A DNA stretch of 64,000 nt from Bizionia argentinensis JUB59 (GCF_000224335.1 NZ_AFXZ01000013.1:1-64000), one strand, 5' to 3'; positions 49,887-58,593 are shown, counted from the stretch's first letter. Notes: a model not told the origin generated them from the sequence alone. Numbers and translations are program-made.

Positions 49887-51284
49887 ATGACAGACAGCAT
49901 TATCCTCATTATTGCCATTCTCCTATCAGCTGCCATTGGCGCTTATATTGGTCTTACTATTTCTAAACTTAAAAATAAAAGTGAAACGAGCACGCTTGAG
50001 GAACGAAATAGCAATTTACAGCAACAACTATCTAACAACAAGTTGTCTTTTGAAGAAGAGATAAAAAAGCAAAGTCTTTATTTTAATCAACAAATTAGGG
50101 ATTTTAAAGACGTATTAGCGAAAACTGAAATCGACCGTGATGGCATTCGAAGAGAAAAAGAGCTTTTAAATTCGGAGTTAGCACGTAGAAATTCAGAATA
50201 TGAAAACTTGGAGCATCAACTTTTAAAACGTGATGAAGAGTTAATAATTCAACAAGAACAGTTACGAAAAGATTTTGAATTATTAGCAACCAAAATTCTG
50301 GATGAAAAGAGTGAGAAATTCACCCTTCAGAATAAAGAAAATATTAAGCAAATACTAAATCCATTGCAAGAGAAAATTCAACTCTTTGAAAAGAAAGTTG
50401 AAGATACTCAAAAGGAAAGTATCAGTATGCATTCATCTTTAAAGGAGCAGCTATTAAGCTTAAAAGATTTGAATCTGCAAATGACTAAAGAAACCACCAA
50501 CCTTACACGCGCTTTAAAAGGCGATAGTAAAATGCAAGGAAACTGGGGTGAATTAGTATTGGAGCGTGTGCTAGAGAAGTCCGGATTGGAAAAAGATCGC
50601 GAGTATTTTGTTCAGAAGCATTTTACCCGAGAAGATGGCAGCCGCGTTCTTCCGGATGTGGTTTTACATTTGCCAGATAATAAACGGATGATTATTGATA
50701 GTAAAGTTTCTTTAACCGATTACGAACGCTTGGTGAATGCCGAAGATGATGATAGACCTTTATGGTTAAAAGCGCATGTAAACTCTATTAAGCGACACGT
50801 AGATCAGCTTTCCGATAAGAAGTACGAAGATTTATACGATATAGAATCCCCTGACTTTGTTTTAATGTTTATTCCCATTGAACCAGCTTTTGCGGTAGCT
50901 ATAAATGAAGACAACTCACTTTATAATAAAGCTTTCGAAAAAAACATTGTAATTGTTACACCTACAACATTATTAGCTACTTTGCGTACTATTGATACCA
51001 TGTGGAATAATGAAAAGCAACAGCGAAATGCGTTAGAAATAGCCAAACAAGCGGGTGCACTTTATGATAAGTTTGAAGGTTTAGTGATAGATTTAACAGG
51101 TGTTGGTAAAAAAATTGATGCAGCTAAAACGGATTATTCGGCAGCCATGAATAAACTGGTCGATGGAAAAGGAAACATTATTGGACGTGTTGAAAAGCTC
51201 AAAAAAATGGGAGCGAAAGCAAAAAAATCTCTGCCAGAGACTATTATAAAACGGGCGCAACTTCAGAACGACGACGATGAATAA
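49887..51284 (+). CDS. rmuC: DNA recombination protein RmuC homologue
   Basis: 465 residues: an N-terminal membrane anchor (LIIAILLSAAIGAYIGLTI), a long coiled coil (about residues 30-190) and the RmuC domain with the nuclease-like core (QGNWGELVLERVLEKSGLEK, RVLPDVVLHLPDNKRMIIDS, VSLTDYERLVNAEDD). The family limits DNA inversion at short repeats and is related to restriction-endonuclease folds; the mode of action is not settled. It has its own promoter and a downstream gene cluster on the same strand. Confidence 0.95.
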   Translation: MTDSIILIIAILLSAAIGAYIGLTISKLKNKSETSTLEERNSNLQQQLSNNKLSFEEEIKKQSLYFNQQIRDFKDVLAKTEIDRDGIRREKELLNSELARRNSEYENLEHQLLKRDEELIIQQEQLRKDFELLATKILDEKSEKFTLQNKENIKQILNPLQEKIQLFEKKVEDTQKESISMHSSLKEQLLSLKDLNLQMTKETTNLTRALKGDSKMQGNWGELVLERVLEKSGLEKDREYFVQKHFTREDGSRVLPDVVLHLPDNKRMIIDSKVSLTDYERLVNAEDDDRPLWLKAHVNSIKRHVDQLSDKKYEDLYDIESPDFVLMFIPIEPAFAVAINEDNSLYNKAFEKNIVIVTPTTLLATLRTIDTMWNNEKQQRNALEIAKQAGALYDKFEGLVIDLTGVGKKIDAAKTDYSAAMNKLVDGKGNIIGRVEKLKKMGAKAKKSLPETIIKRAQLQNDDDE

Positions 51285-51298
51285 AAAACAAAAATAAT

Positions 51299-51667
51299 AT
51301 GAAAAATTTTTTAATAAAGTCAACAGTTATTATAGCGCTTTTTTTAGTTGCTTTTGGTTGTTTCGCATATTTTGCAACCTATAGTAAAGGTATTAGTGCA
51401 GGCGAACTGGTTAAATTCAGTCGAAAAGGTGCCATTATTAAAACCTGGGAAGGGCAAATAAGTCAAGGTGTTTCTGAAGGTCAAATATTTCAATTCTCGG
51501 TTAGTAATTCGGAAACGGCCGTTATTGAAGATTTAAAGAGTTTTCAAGGAAAGTACGTGAAACTTCATTATTTTGAGCGCTATATAAATCTCTTTTGGTT
51601 GGGAGATACTAAATTTTTTATTACCAAAGTAGAAGAGGATAAAGAACGAAATAATAGGCGCTTTTAA
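51299..51667 (+). CDS. Small conserved membrane protein of unknown function
   Basis: 122 residues with one N-terminal membrane segment (STVIIALFLVAFGCFAYF) and a conserved periplasmic part (SKGISAGELVKFSRKGAIIK, TWEGQISQGV, KYVKLHYFERYINLFWLGDT). Flavobacterial relatives have often been mis-annotated as 6-phosphogluconate dehydrogenase. No enzyme motif is seen. It lies 14 bases after rmuC and 1 base before a thioesterase gene, so the three may be one operon. Confidence 0.85.
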   Translation: MKNFLIKSTVIIALFLVAFGCFAYFATYSKGISAGELVKFSRKGAIIKTWEGQISQGVSEGQIFQFSVSNSETAVIEDLKSFQGKYVKLHYFERYINLFWLGDTKFFITKVEEDKERNNRRF

Positions 51668-51668
51668 T

Positions 51669-52214
51669 ATGAATAAAACTTACAAAACCGTGGCTAGCTC
51701 TCAAATTAGCATTGCGGAACTTATGCAACCTTTACACTCCAATTTTGGTGGTAAAATTCATGGTGGTTACATGTTGAGTTTAATGGACCAAATAGCTTAT
51801 GCCTGCGCTTCTAAACACTCCGAAAACTATTGCGTTACAGCTTCTGTAGACACGGTAGATTTTTTAGAACCTGTAGAAATTGGCGAACTCGTTACCATGA
51901 AATCATCCATTAACTTTGTGGGAAAAACGTCTATGGTTGTTGGCATTCGTGTAGAGGCTGAAAATATTAGAACCGGACTTGTTAAACATTGCAACTCTTC
52001 ATATTTCACAATGGTCGCAAAAGATGATGTTGGAAAATCTATTCCCGTGCCTGGTCTTGTTTTATCTACTTTAGAAGAAGTGAAACGCTTTTTAAAAGCT
52101 ATTGAACGTAATTATACCAAAAGAAATAGACGAATTGAATTTAGTAGCGAGGATTTTGTTTTGGATCATTACTTAAAAGAACTTGAAGGTTATAATATTA
52201 AGTTAGATTTATAA
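51669..52214 (+). CDS. Acyl-CoA thioesterase, hotdog fold (YciA/BFIT-like)
   Basis: 181-residue hotdog-fold protein that probably hydrolyses acyl-CoA. The motif region HSNFGGKIHGGYMLSLMDQI contains the G-G-x-I-x-x-G-x-(L/M) core with the active-site Asp (MDQ), and VTASVDTVDFLEPVEIGELV and TSMVVGIRVEAENI are the later strands of the fold. An added C-terminal helix region (about 140-181) is typical of this subgroup. The stop is followed by the SatD operator region. Chain-length preference cannot be told. Confidence 0.93.
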   Translation: MNKTYKTVASSQISIAELMQPLHSNFGGKIHGGYMLSLMDQIAYACASKHSENYCVTASVDTVDFLEPVEIGELVTMKSSINFVGKTSMVVGIRVEAENIRTGLVKHCNSSYFTMVAKDDVGKSIPVPGLVLSTLEEVKRFLKAIERNYTKRNRRIEFSSEDFVLDHYLKELEGYNIKLDL

Positions 52215-52300
52215 TCCCTTTCTTGACTGCTTAACTGCAATCATTCTTACCTCTTTATTTTTAATCATTTGGTTATTTCAATAAAATAATCGATATTTGA

Positions 52301-52322
52301 TTATTCCGCAATTACGGAATAA
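52301..52322. promoter_or_regulatory. Operator-like palindrome 1 upstream of the SatD gene
   Basis: TTATTCCG-N6-CGGAATAA is a perfect 8+8 palindrome. It is the first of three sites whose start points lie exactly 28 bp apart. The centre is CAATTA. Confidence 0.7.
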
Positions 52323-52328
52323 TTAAAT

Positions 52329-52350
52329 ATATTCCTTTTTAACGGAATAT
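52329..52350. promoter_or_regulatory. Operator-like palindrome 2 upstream of the SatD gene
   Basis: ATATTCCT-N6-CGGAATAT keeps 7 of 8 complementary pairs. It starts 28 bp after site 1. Confidence 0.7.
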
Positions 52351-52356
52351 TTTAGT

Positions 52357-52378
52357 TTATTCCTTTTTTACAGAATAC
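52357..52378. promoter_or_regulatory. Operator-like palindrome 3 upstream of the SatD gene
   Basis: TTATTCCT-N6-CAGAATAC keeps 5 of 8 pairs, the weakest of the three. It starts 28 bp after site 2 and ends about 70 bases before the SatD ATG. Confidence 0.65.
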
Positions 52379-52447
52379 TTTAACTTCTTTAAGGATTCAA
52401 GTATTTAGTACTAGAATTACATTTTAGATACTTAAGAAATAAAACTT

Positions 52448-53056
52448 ATGATAAGTGTTATAACAGGCGATATTATTAAGTCCAAACATGTGAAACCTAC
52501 TATATGGTTATCACAACTTAAAGACGCTTTAACCTTTTTACAACCTGATGAGAATTTATGGGAAATATACCGAGGTGATAGTTTTCAAATAGAATTTAAT
52601 AATCCGCAAGACATCTTTTTACACGCCACGTACATCAAAGCCTGTATTAAAATGATAAAAGGTTTAGATGTTCGAATGGCAATTGGTATGGGTGCTAAAA
52701 CCTATCAAGGTACATCTGTAACCGAATCCAACGGCGAAGCTTTTCAGTTTTCTGGTGAAACATTAGAAAACCTGAAAAAGGAAAAATTGAATTTAAAAAT
52801 AAAAACGGCAAACCCTAATCTGGATAGAGACCTCAATTTATACATTAAATTAGCTTTAATCAGCATGGATAATTGGACGACAAACTCTGCCGAAATTGTA
52901 AAAATGCATATTGAAAATCCAAAAAGCATTCAAACAGATCTTGCTCAACGCATCGGTATCAGTCAAGATGCTATTAGCAAACGTGTAAAACGCGCAAACC
53001 TTGAAGAAATATTAGAACTTAACACACTGTGTAATATTAAAATAACTAACTTGTAG
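52448..53056 (+). CDS. SatD family protein with C-terminal helix-turn-helix
   Basis: 202-residue protein of the SatD family. The N-terminal domain has ISVITGDIIKSKHV and YRGDSFQIEF, and a later VRMAIGMGAKTYQGTSVTES followed by NGEAFQFSGE. This resembles a nucleotide-cyclase-like fold as I recall for the family, but that is not certain. The C-terminus has a helix-turn-helix, TDLAQRIGISQDAISKRVKR, so it may bind DNA and regulate its own operon through the palindromes upstream. The DUF3307 gene starts 1 base after its stop. Function unknown. Confidence 0.88.
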   Translation: MISVITGDIIKSKHVKPTIWLSQLKDALTFLQPDENLWEIYRGDSFQIEFNNPQDIFLHATYIKACIKMIKGLDVRMAIGMGAKTYQGTSVTESNGEAFQFSGETLENLKKEKLNLKIKTANPNLDRDLNLYIKLALISMDNWTTNSAEIVKMHIENPKSIQTDLAQRIGISQDAISKRVKRANLEEILELNTLCNIKITNL

Positions 53057-53057
53057 T

Positions 53058-53762
53058 ATGATTCTACTAGTAAAATTAGTGTTAGCACATTTAATTGGTG
53101 ACTTTATTATTCAACCAAAGTCTTGGGTAAAGAATAAAGAGAAAAAGAAACTTAAATCGCCTAAACTATATTTACATGTGGGCATTCATATTGCCTTATT
53201 ATTTCTTATTGTTTGGGATGTATCCTATTGGCCATTATTACTCATAATTGGTGCTTTACATTTTATAATCGATGCTTTGAAACTGCTATTTCAAACGAAG
53301 AGAACCAAACGTCGGTGGTTTTTTATTGATCAGCTATTACATATTATCAGCATTTTTGCTGCGTATTTCCTTTATAGAGATATGATGTTCTCAACGGCCG
53401 ATTTCCCCACAGAAACTGCCTTGCTCCTACTAACCTGTTTGCTTTTTTTAACGGTACCAGTATCTATTATTATGCAAGCCATTTTCAGCAAATGGAATAT
53501 TGAAAAACTAACTAAAGGCAACGAATCGCTTAAAGATGCTGGTAAATACATTGGTATCCTGGAGCGTATTTTAGTATTCATTTTTATTATAATGGATCAT
53601 TGGGAAGCTGTTGGGTTTTTAATTACGGCTAAGTCGGTTTTTAGGTTTGGCGATTTAAAAGAAAGTAAACAAAGAAAACTCACCGAATATATTCTAATTG
53701 GCACCCTAATCAGCTTCGGAATAGCGATTGTAACAGGCGTTGTATTTCGATTTCTAATGTAA
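53058..53762 (+). CDS. DUF3307 family membrane protein
   Basis: Integral membrane protein of the DUF3307 family, 234 residues. Early motif ILLVKLVLAHLIGDFIIQPK with the AHLIGDF core, then the histidine-containing YLHVGIHIALLF and LHFIIDALKLLFQT, and FFIDQLLHIISIF, which are family marks. About six membrane segments. SatD and DUF3307 genes are usually adjacent in many bacteria, as here, so they act together; the activity is unknown. Ends before a bidirectional terminator. Confidence 0.9.
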   Translation: MILLVKLVLAHLIGDFIIQPKSWVKNKEKKKLKSPKLYLHVGIHIALLFLIVWDVSYWPLLLIIGALHFIIDALKLLFQTKRTKRRWFFIDQLLHIISIFAAYFLYRDMMFSTADFPTETALLLLTCLLFLTVPVSIIMQAIFSKWNIEKLTKGNESLKDAGKYIGILERILVFIFIIMDHWEAVGFLITAKSVFRFGDLKESKQRKLTEYILIGTLISFGIAIVTGVVFRFLM

Positions 53763-53779
53763 ATCAAAATAAGCTACAA

Positions 53780-53812
53780 AAAAACCATCAGAAAACATCT
53801 GATGGTTTTTTA
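53780..53812. terminator. Bidirectional terminator between the DUF3307 gene and carB
   Basis: AAAAACCATCAGA and TCTGATGGTTTTT form a perfect 13-bp stem with loop AAACA. T-runs lie on both strands. Confidence 0.88.
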
Positions 53813-53859
53813 TTACTACATGAGCAATTAGCCTTTAAAATAACAGCATTACTACCCTT

Positions 53860-56712
53860 TTATTTACTTAAGTACATTTTACGTCGGGCGTATAAGTTAT
53901 AAAACTCATCATCTTTTAAGTCATCAATAAATAAAATACTTTCGCCCGTACTCTTCATTTCAGGACCTAGTTGTTTGTTAACATTGTGAAACTTATCAAA
54001 AGAAAACACAGGTTGTTTTATAGCGTAACCTTCTAATCTCGGTTTAAAGTCAAAATCGGTTACCTTATTAACCCCCAGCATCACTTTTGTTGCATAATTC
54101 ACATATGGTTCACCATAAGCTTTTGCAATAAAAGGAACCGTTCTAGAGGCTCTAGGATTGGCTTCAATAATATAAACAACATCGTCTTTAATTGCGAATT
54201 GTACATTAATTAAACCAACCGTATTTAATGCTAATGCAATTTTTTTTGTATGATCTTTTATTTGCTGCAGTACCAAATCACCTAAATTAAAAGGAGGCAA
54301 GACACCGTTACTATCTCCTGAATGGATTCCGCAAGGTTCAATATGCTCCATGATTCCGATAATATAAACGTTCTCACCATCACAAATAGCATCCGCTTCC
54401 GCTTCAATAGCGCCATCTAAATAACGATCTAATAGTAATTTATTATCAGGCATTTGGCGTAATAAATCCACAACATGCTCTTCTAATTCATCCTTATTAA
54501 TTACAATTTTCATGCCTTGACCTCCTAACACATAGGAAGGTCTTACCAAGATTGGGAAGTCTAAAACATCTGCAATTGCCAAAGCTTCATCGGCATTGGT
54601 TGCCACATCAAATTCTGGATAAGGAATATTATTTTCTTTTAAAATAGTTGAAAAACTACCTCTATCTTCAGCTAAATCTAAAGACTTATAAGTTGTACCA
54701 ATAATTTTAATTCCGTAGCGATCTAATTTTTCAGCTAATTTAAGTGCCGTTTGGCCACCTAGCTGAACAATCACACCTTCTGGTTTTTCATGACGAATAA
54801 TGTCGTAAATATGTTCCCAGAAAACCGGTTCGAAATATAGTTTATCGGAAATATCAAAGTCCGTTGAAACCGTTTCTGGATTACAGTTAATCATGATGGT
54901 TTCGTAACCACATTCTGCAGCCGCTAAAACACCGTGAACACAACAATAATCGAACTCGATACCTTGACCAATTCTATTTGGTCCCGATCCTAATACAATG
55001 ATTTTCTTTTTATCGGAAACAACACTTTCATTAGATGGCGCTATTTCGCCATTTGATAATTCTACTTCGTTTTCAAATGTAGAGTAGTAATAAGGTGTTT
55101 GCGCTTCAAATTCTGCCGCACACGTATCTACTAATTTATAAACACGCTTTATTTTAAATTCCTCTCTTTTCGTGTATACTTGACTTTCCAAACAATTTAG
55201 CATGTGCGCTATTTGTCTGTCGCCATAACCTTTTTGTTTCGCTTCAAGTAATAAATCACGCTCTATATTTTCAATTGAAAAAGTAGAAATCTCTTTTTCT
55301 AAATAATGTAACTCTTCATATTGCTTTAAGAACCACATGTCGATTTTAGTAATTTCGTGAATGCGACTCAATGGAATACCCATTTGAATAGCGTCATAAA
55401 TTACAAATACACGATCCCAGCTCGCGAAGGTTAATTTCTCAATAATCTGATCGTAATCTTTATAACCTTTCCCGTCGGCACCTAAACCATTTCGTTTAAT
55501 CTCCAAGGATTGTGTCGCTTTATGCAACGCTTCTTGGAACGACCGGCCGATAGCCATAACCTCACCAACAGATTTCATTTGAAGACCTAAAGTTCTATCA
55601 GAACCTTCAAACTTATCAAAATTCCATCGCGGTATTTTCACCACAACATAATCAAGCGTTGGTTCAAATAAGGCCGAAGTAGAACCTGTAATTTGATTGG
55701 TTAATTCATCTAAATTATAACCAATAGCTAATTTTGAAGCCACTTTAGCAATAGGATAACCAGTTGCTTTGCTCGCTAATGCCGAAGAACGAGATACACG
55801 CGGGTTAATTTCAATAGCGATAATATCCTCGTTTTCATCTGGACTTACGGCAAATTGGACATTACAACCACCAGCGAAATCGCCAATACTACGCATCATA
55901 TGAATTGCCATATCACGCATTCGTTGAAACGTTTTATCCGATAAAGTCATAGCCGGCGCCACCGTAATGGAATCGCCAGTATGAATTCCCATCGGATCCA
56001 TATTTTCAATAGTACATATAATAACAACGTTATCGTTTTTATCACGTAATAACTCTAACTCAAATTCTTTCCAGCCTAAAAGTGCTTTATCTATCATAAC
56101 TTCATGAATTGGCGAAATTTCCAATCCACGTGTTAATAACTCATCAAAATCTTCTTCTTTATAAACTATAGATGCACCTGCGCCACCTAATGTATAAGAC
56201 GCTCTAATTACCAATGGAAAACCAAATTCTTGAGCAATTTCCTTACCTTTTAAGTAAGACGTTGCTGTAGCTTGTGGCGCCATTGGAACACCTATTTTCA
56301 ACATGAGTTCGCGAAACTTCTCACGATCTTCTGTAATATTAATCGCGTCGATATCAACACCAATTAACTTTACATTAAAATCGTCCCAAATACCTTTTTC
56401 TTCTGCTTCAATCGCTAAATTTAATGCAGTTTGTCCACCCATAGTAGGTAAAACGGCATCAATTTGTGGATGTTCATTTAGAATTTTAATAAGGGATTTT
56501 GTGGTAAGTGGCAACAAATAAACATGATCCGCCATAGAAGGATCGGTCATGATAGTTGCTGGGTTGGAATTAATAAGAATTGTTTCAATTCCATCCTCTC
56601 TTAAAGAACGTAGCGCCTGAGTTCCAGCGTAATCAAATTCGCAAGCTTGACCAATAACGATCGGGCCTGAACCTATAAGCAGTACGGATTTTATGTTTTT
56701 GTTTTTAGGCAT
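53860..56712 (-). CDS. carB: Carbamoyl phosphate synthase large subunit, lacking the allosteric domain
   Basis: Makes carbamoyl phosphate for pyrimidine and arginine synthesis from ammonia (from the CarA subunit), bicarbonate and two ATP. The 950 residues contain both ATP-grasp halves: KSVLLIGSGPIVIGQACEFD then FAGGCNVQFAVS in the first, KKIIVLGSGPNRIGQGIEFD and GLINVQFAIKDDVVYIIEAN in the second. The C-terminus ends near LYARRKMYLSK, so the roughly 120-residue MGS-like allosteric domain of E. coli CarB is missing. The frame reaches a TTG at 56733, but that TTG belongs to the -7 box, so the ATG at 56712 is preferred. Confidence 0.95.
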   Translation of the reverse strand: MPKNKNIKSVLLIGSGPIVIGQACEFDYAGTQALRSLREDGIETILINSNPATIMTDPSMADHVYLLPLTTKSLIKILNEHPQIDAVLPTMGGQTALNLAIEAEEKGIWDDFNVKLIGVDIDAINITEDREKFRELMLKIGVPMAPQATATSYLKGKEIAQEFGFPLVIRASYTLGGAGASIVYKEEDFDELLTRGLEISPIHEVMIDKALLGWKEFELELLRDKNDNVVIICTIENMDPMGIHTGDSITVAPAMTLSDKTFQRMRDMAIHMMRSIGDFAGGCNVQFAVSPDENEDIIAIEINPRVSRSSALASKATGYPIAKVASKLAIGYNLDELTNQITGSTSALFEPTLDYVVVKIPRWNFDKFEGSDRTLGLQMKSVGEVMAIGRSFQEALHKATQSLEIKRNGLGADGKGYKDYDQIIEKLTFASWDRVFVIYDAIQMGIPLSRIHEITKIDMWFLKQYEELHYLEKEISTFSIENIERDLLLEAKQKGYGDRQIAHMLNCLESQVYTKREEFKIKRVYKLVDTCAAEFEAQTPYYYSTFENEVELSNGEIAPSNESVVSDKKKIIVLGSGPNRIGQGIEFDYCCVHGVLAAAECGYETIMINCNPETVSTDFDISDKLYFEPVFWEHIYDIIRHEKPEGVIVQLGGQTALKLAEKLDRYGIKIIGTTYKSLDLAEDRGSFSTILKENNIPYPEFDVATNADEALAIADVLDFPILVRPSYVLGGQGMKIVINKDELEEHVVDLLRQMPDNKLLLDRYLDGAIEAEADAICDGENVYIIGIMEHIEPCGIHSGDSNGVLPPFNLGDLVLQQIKDHTKKIALALNTVGLINVQFAIKDDVVYIIEANPRASRTVPFIAKAYGEPYVNYATKVMLGVNKVTDFDFKPRLEGYAIKQPVFSFDKFHNVNKQLGPEMKSTGESILFIDDLKDDEFYNLYARRKMYLSK

Positions 56713-56730
56713 GTTGTGTGTTTTTTTTTG

Positions 56731-56738
56731 CAAAAGTA
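56731..56738 (-). promoter_or_regulatory. -7 box of carB
   Basis: TACTTTTG on the minus strand matches TAnnTTTG, about 20 bases upstream of the ATG at 56712. Transcription would start just downstream, giving a very short leader. Confidence 0.6.
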
Positions 56739-56809
56739 GTTAACGAATAGGTATAAAAAAAGGCGTTACCGCAAAGCAACACCTAATTATATTAACAATT
56801 GTTAATTCA

Positions 56810-56971
56810 TTATTTTTTATGACTTAATTCAGAAGATACAGATATTTTCTTTCTTCCTTTAGCTCTTCTACGAGCAAGGACTTTTCTTCCATTTACACTA
56901 GCCATTCTTTCTCTGAAGCCATGCTTGTTTTTTCTTTTTCTCTTTGACGGCTGAAATGTTCTTTTGCTCAT
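56810..56971 (-). CDS. rpmH: 50S ribosomal protein L34
   Basis: The 53-residue basic protein begins [20 protein letters not shown], then [20 protein letters not shown], then the short tail [13 protein letters not shown]. The first part is the invariant L34 core. It sits at the exit-tunnel side of the 50S subunit. The start is the minus-strand ATG at 56971. The gene is under an excellent promoter (TTTG, 19 bases, TATATTTG) and lies upstream of carB on the same strand but with its own carB promoter between. No rnpA or dnaA is adjacent here. Confidence 0.96.
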   Translation of the reverse strand: MSKRTFQPSKRKRKNKHGFRERMASVNGRKVLARRRAKGRKKISVSSELSHKK

Positions 56972-57012
56972 TACTTATATCTTTAAAATCTTCTTAAATA
57001 TCTTTAACCTTA

Positions 57013-57034
57013 TTTTAGGTTCTAAACCCTAAAA
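57013..57034 (-). promoter_or_regulatory. Hairpin in the rpmH leader
   Basis: TTTTAGG and CCTAAAA form a perfect 7-bp stem with an 8-base loop, in the untranslated leader about 45 bases before the rpmH ATG. A role in ribosomal-protein autoregulation is possible but not shown. Confidence 0.4.
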
Positions 57035-57041
57035 CTGCGTG

Positions 57042-57072
57042 CAAATATACAAACCCTTTTTTATTTAACAAA
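57042..57072 (-). promoter_or_regulatory. rpmH promoter with ideal Bacteroidota consensus
   Basis: On the minus strand TTTG (57072-57069), 19 bases, then TATATTTG (57049-57042) and C. This is the best match to the Bacteroidota -33/-7 consensus in the window. Predicted start of transcription is about 57036. Confidence 0.8.
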
Positions 57073-57139
57073 CCTTATTTTAAAAAAAATTTATAGATAA
57101 ATTTTTAGTTTCTTTGTTATCCTTAAAAAAGGCAAAAAA

Positions 57140-58036
57140 ATGCATAAAAATTTAACAACTATTCTTCTACTGTTCACGGCTTTAAGTAATGTAATACAAG
57201 CACAAACACAACTGCAATATAACTTAAAAACTGGAGATAGTATTCATGTTCATCAAAAAGCAAATCAACTTATAACGCAAGATAGCGATGAAACAACTCA
57301 TGAAATGACTAATATTTTAGAAAGCACGTTTGTTTTTACGGTCAAAACCGTCACAGATAGCTCCTATATTTTAGATTTTTCATATAAACATTTTAAATTA
57401 GAATCAACTTCCAATTTATATGGCGTAATGATATCTGTGGATACCGCTGCTCCCATTGAAGAAAGTGATATGGAAGGTCAAATTTTCAAGGGATTAACAA
57501 AAGCCAAACTTAAAGTCGAGTTTTTAAAAAGCGGTGATATTATTAGCATTCGTGGTACAACACGCATGATAAATAACATGATGGAAGGCGTGGGGATTGA
57601 AGATGAATTCACCAAACAAATTATGATTGAAGAAATGAAGAAAGAATTTGGTAGCAAAAGTCTTTCTGATAGTTTTGAGCAATTCACTTATATCTACCCT
57701 ACAAAAAAAGTAGCTATTGGCGACTCATGGAAAAACACATATTCTGGAGATATAGCAGCGGAAAACACCTGGGTTTTAACCAGTACCAATCCAAATATTA
57801 GCTTGATTGGTAGCGCAAACATTACATTGCATACCGAAGAGGACAATTATAATATGATTTTAGAAGGCATAAAAAAGACCAATGTTTCAGCCGATAAAAA
57901 AAGTGGCTTTGTAAAAACAATGACTGTGACTTCTAAAACTCAAGGTAACGCTGTATCTTTGCAAAATAATTCGGTAAAAATACCAACAACTATAAATTCT
58001 AATACAACCTATAAAACCAAACTTTATGTACAATAA
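57140..58036 (+). CDS. Secreted protein, DUF6263-like
   Basis: 298-residue exported protein with signal LTTILLLFTALSNVIQAQ. The mature part has alternating strands (YNLKTGDSIHVHQKANQLIT, FTVKTVTDSSYILDFSYKHF, NLYGVMISVDTAAP, SDMEGQIFKGLTKAKLKVEF) and ends with IPTTINSNTTYKTKLYVQ. It resembles the DUF6263 family, a group of secreted proteins of unknown function, as far as I can tell. Its 3' end overlaps the next gene by 11 bases, so the two are co-transcribed. Confidence 0.75.
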   Translation: MHKNLTTILLLFTALSNVIQAQTQLQYNLKTGDSIHVHQKANQLITQDSDETTHEMTNILESTFVFTVKTVTDSSYILDFSYKHFKLESTSNLYGVMISVDTAAPIEESDMEGQIFKGLTKAKLKVEFLKSGDIISIRGTTRMINNMMEGVGIEDEFTKQIMIEEMKKEFGSKSLSDSFEQFTYIYPTKKVAIGDSWKNTYSGDIAAENTWVLTSTNPNISLIGSANITLHTEEDNYNMILEGIKKTNVSADKKSGFVKTMTVTSKTQGNAVSLQNNSVKIPTTINSNTTYKTKLYVQ

Positions 58037-58592
58037 AATTATAAAATTAATTATTGCTATAGGCATTATTGCATTTGCTGTTTATCAATTTATTGAAGGC
58101 AATATTGGAAATGGTATTATGTACATCCTTCTATCGACCATATTTATATTTTTATATTTTAAAAACGAATTTATCTTATTAGCTTTTTTAAGACTTCGAA
58201 AGCAAGATTTCGTAGGTGCTAAAAAATGGCTAGATAAAATTAAAAACCCGAGTAGTGCTCTAGTAAAAAAGCAGGAAGGATATTATTACTATCTTCACGG
58301 TATCATGGTTTCGCAATCTAATATGAATGAAGCCGAAAAGCATTTTAAAAAGGCTATTTCTTTAGGATTATCTATGGATCATGATTTAGCGATGGCCAAA
58401 CTAAATTTAGCCGGAATAGCGTTTACAAAACGCCGTAAAAATGAAGCTAAATTATTACTTGGCGAAGCGCAGAAATTGGACAAGCGTAATATGTTAGCTG
58501 ATCAGATTAAAATGATGAAAGATAATATGAAGCGTGCTCAAGGCCCGAATCAACATTACGGTCAGAACCAAGCACGTGGTAAAAGACGATAA
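58026..58592 (+). CDS. Small membrane protein with TPR-like C-terminus
   Basis: 188-residue protein with two N-terminal membrane segments (IIKLIIAIGIIAFAVYQFI and GIMYILLSTIFIFLYF) followed by a soluble helical region of TPR style: DFVGAKKWLDKIKNPSSALV, YYLHGIMVSQSNMNEAEKHF, and AMAKLNLAGIAFTKRRKNEA. The tail is basic and Gln/Gly-rich. A scaffold role at the inner membrane is plausible. Its stop lies 1 base from the convergent cardiolipin synthase stop, with no obvious terminator. Confidence 0.8.
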   Translation: MYNKIIKLIIAIGIIAFAVYQFIEGNIGNGIMYILLSTIFIFLYFKNEFILLAFLRLRKQDFVGAKKWLDKIKNPSSALVKKQEGYYYYLHGIMVSQSNMNEAEKHFKKAISLGLSMDHDLAMAKLNLAGIAFTKRRKNEAKLLLGEAQKLDKRNMLADQIKMMKDNMKRAQGPNQHYGQNQARGKRR

Positions 58593-58593
58593 G

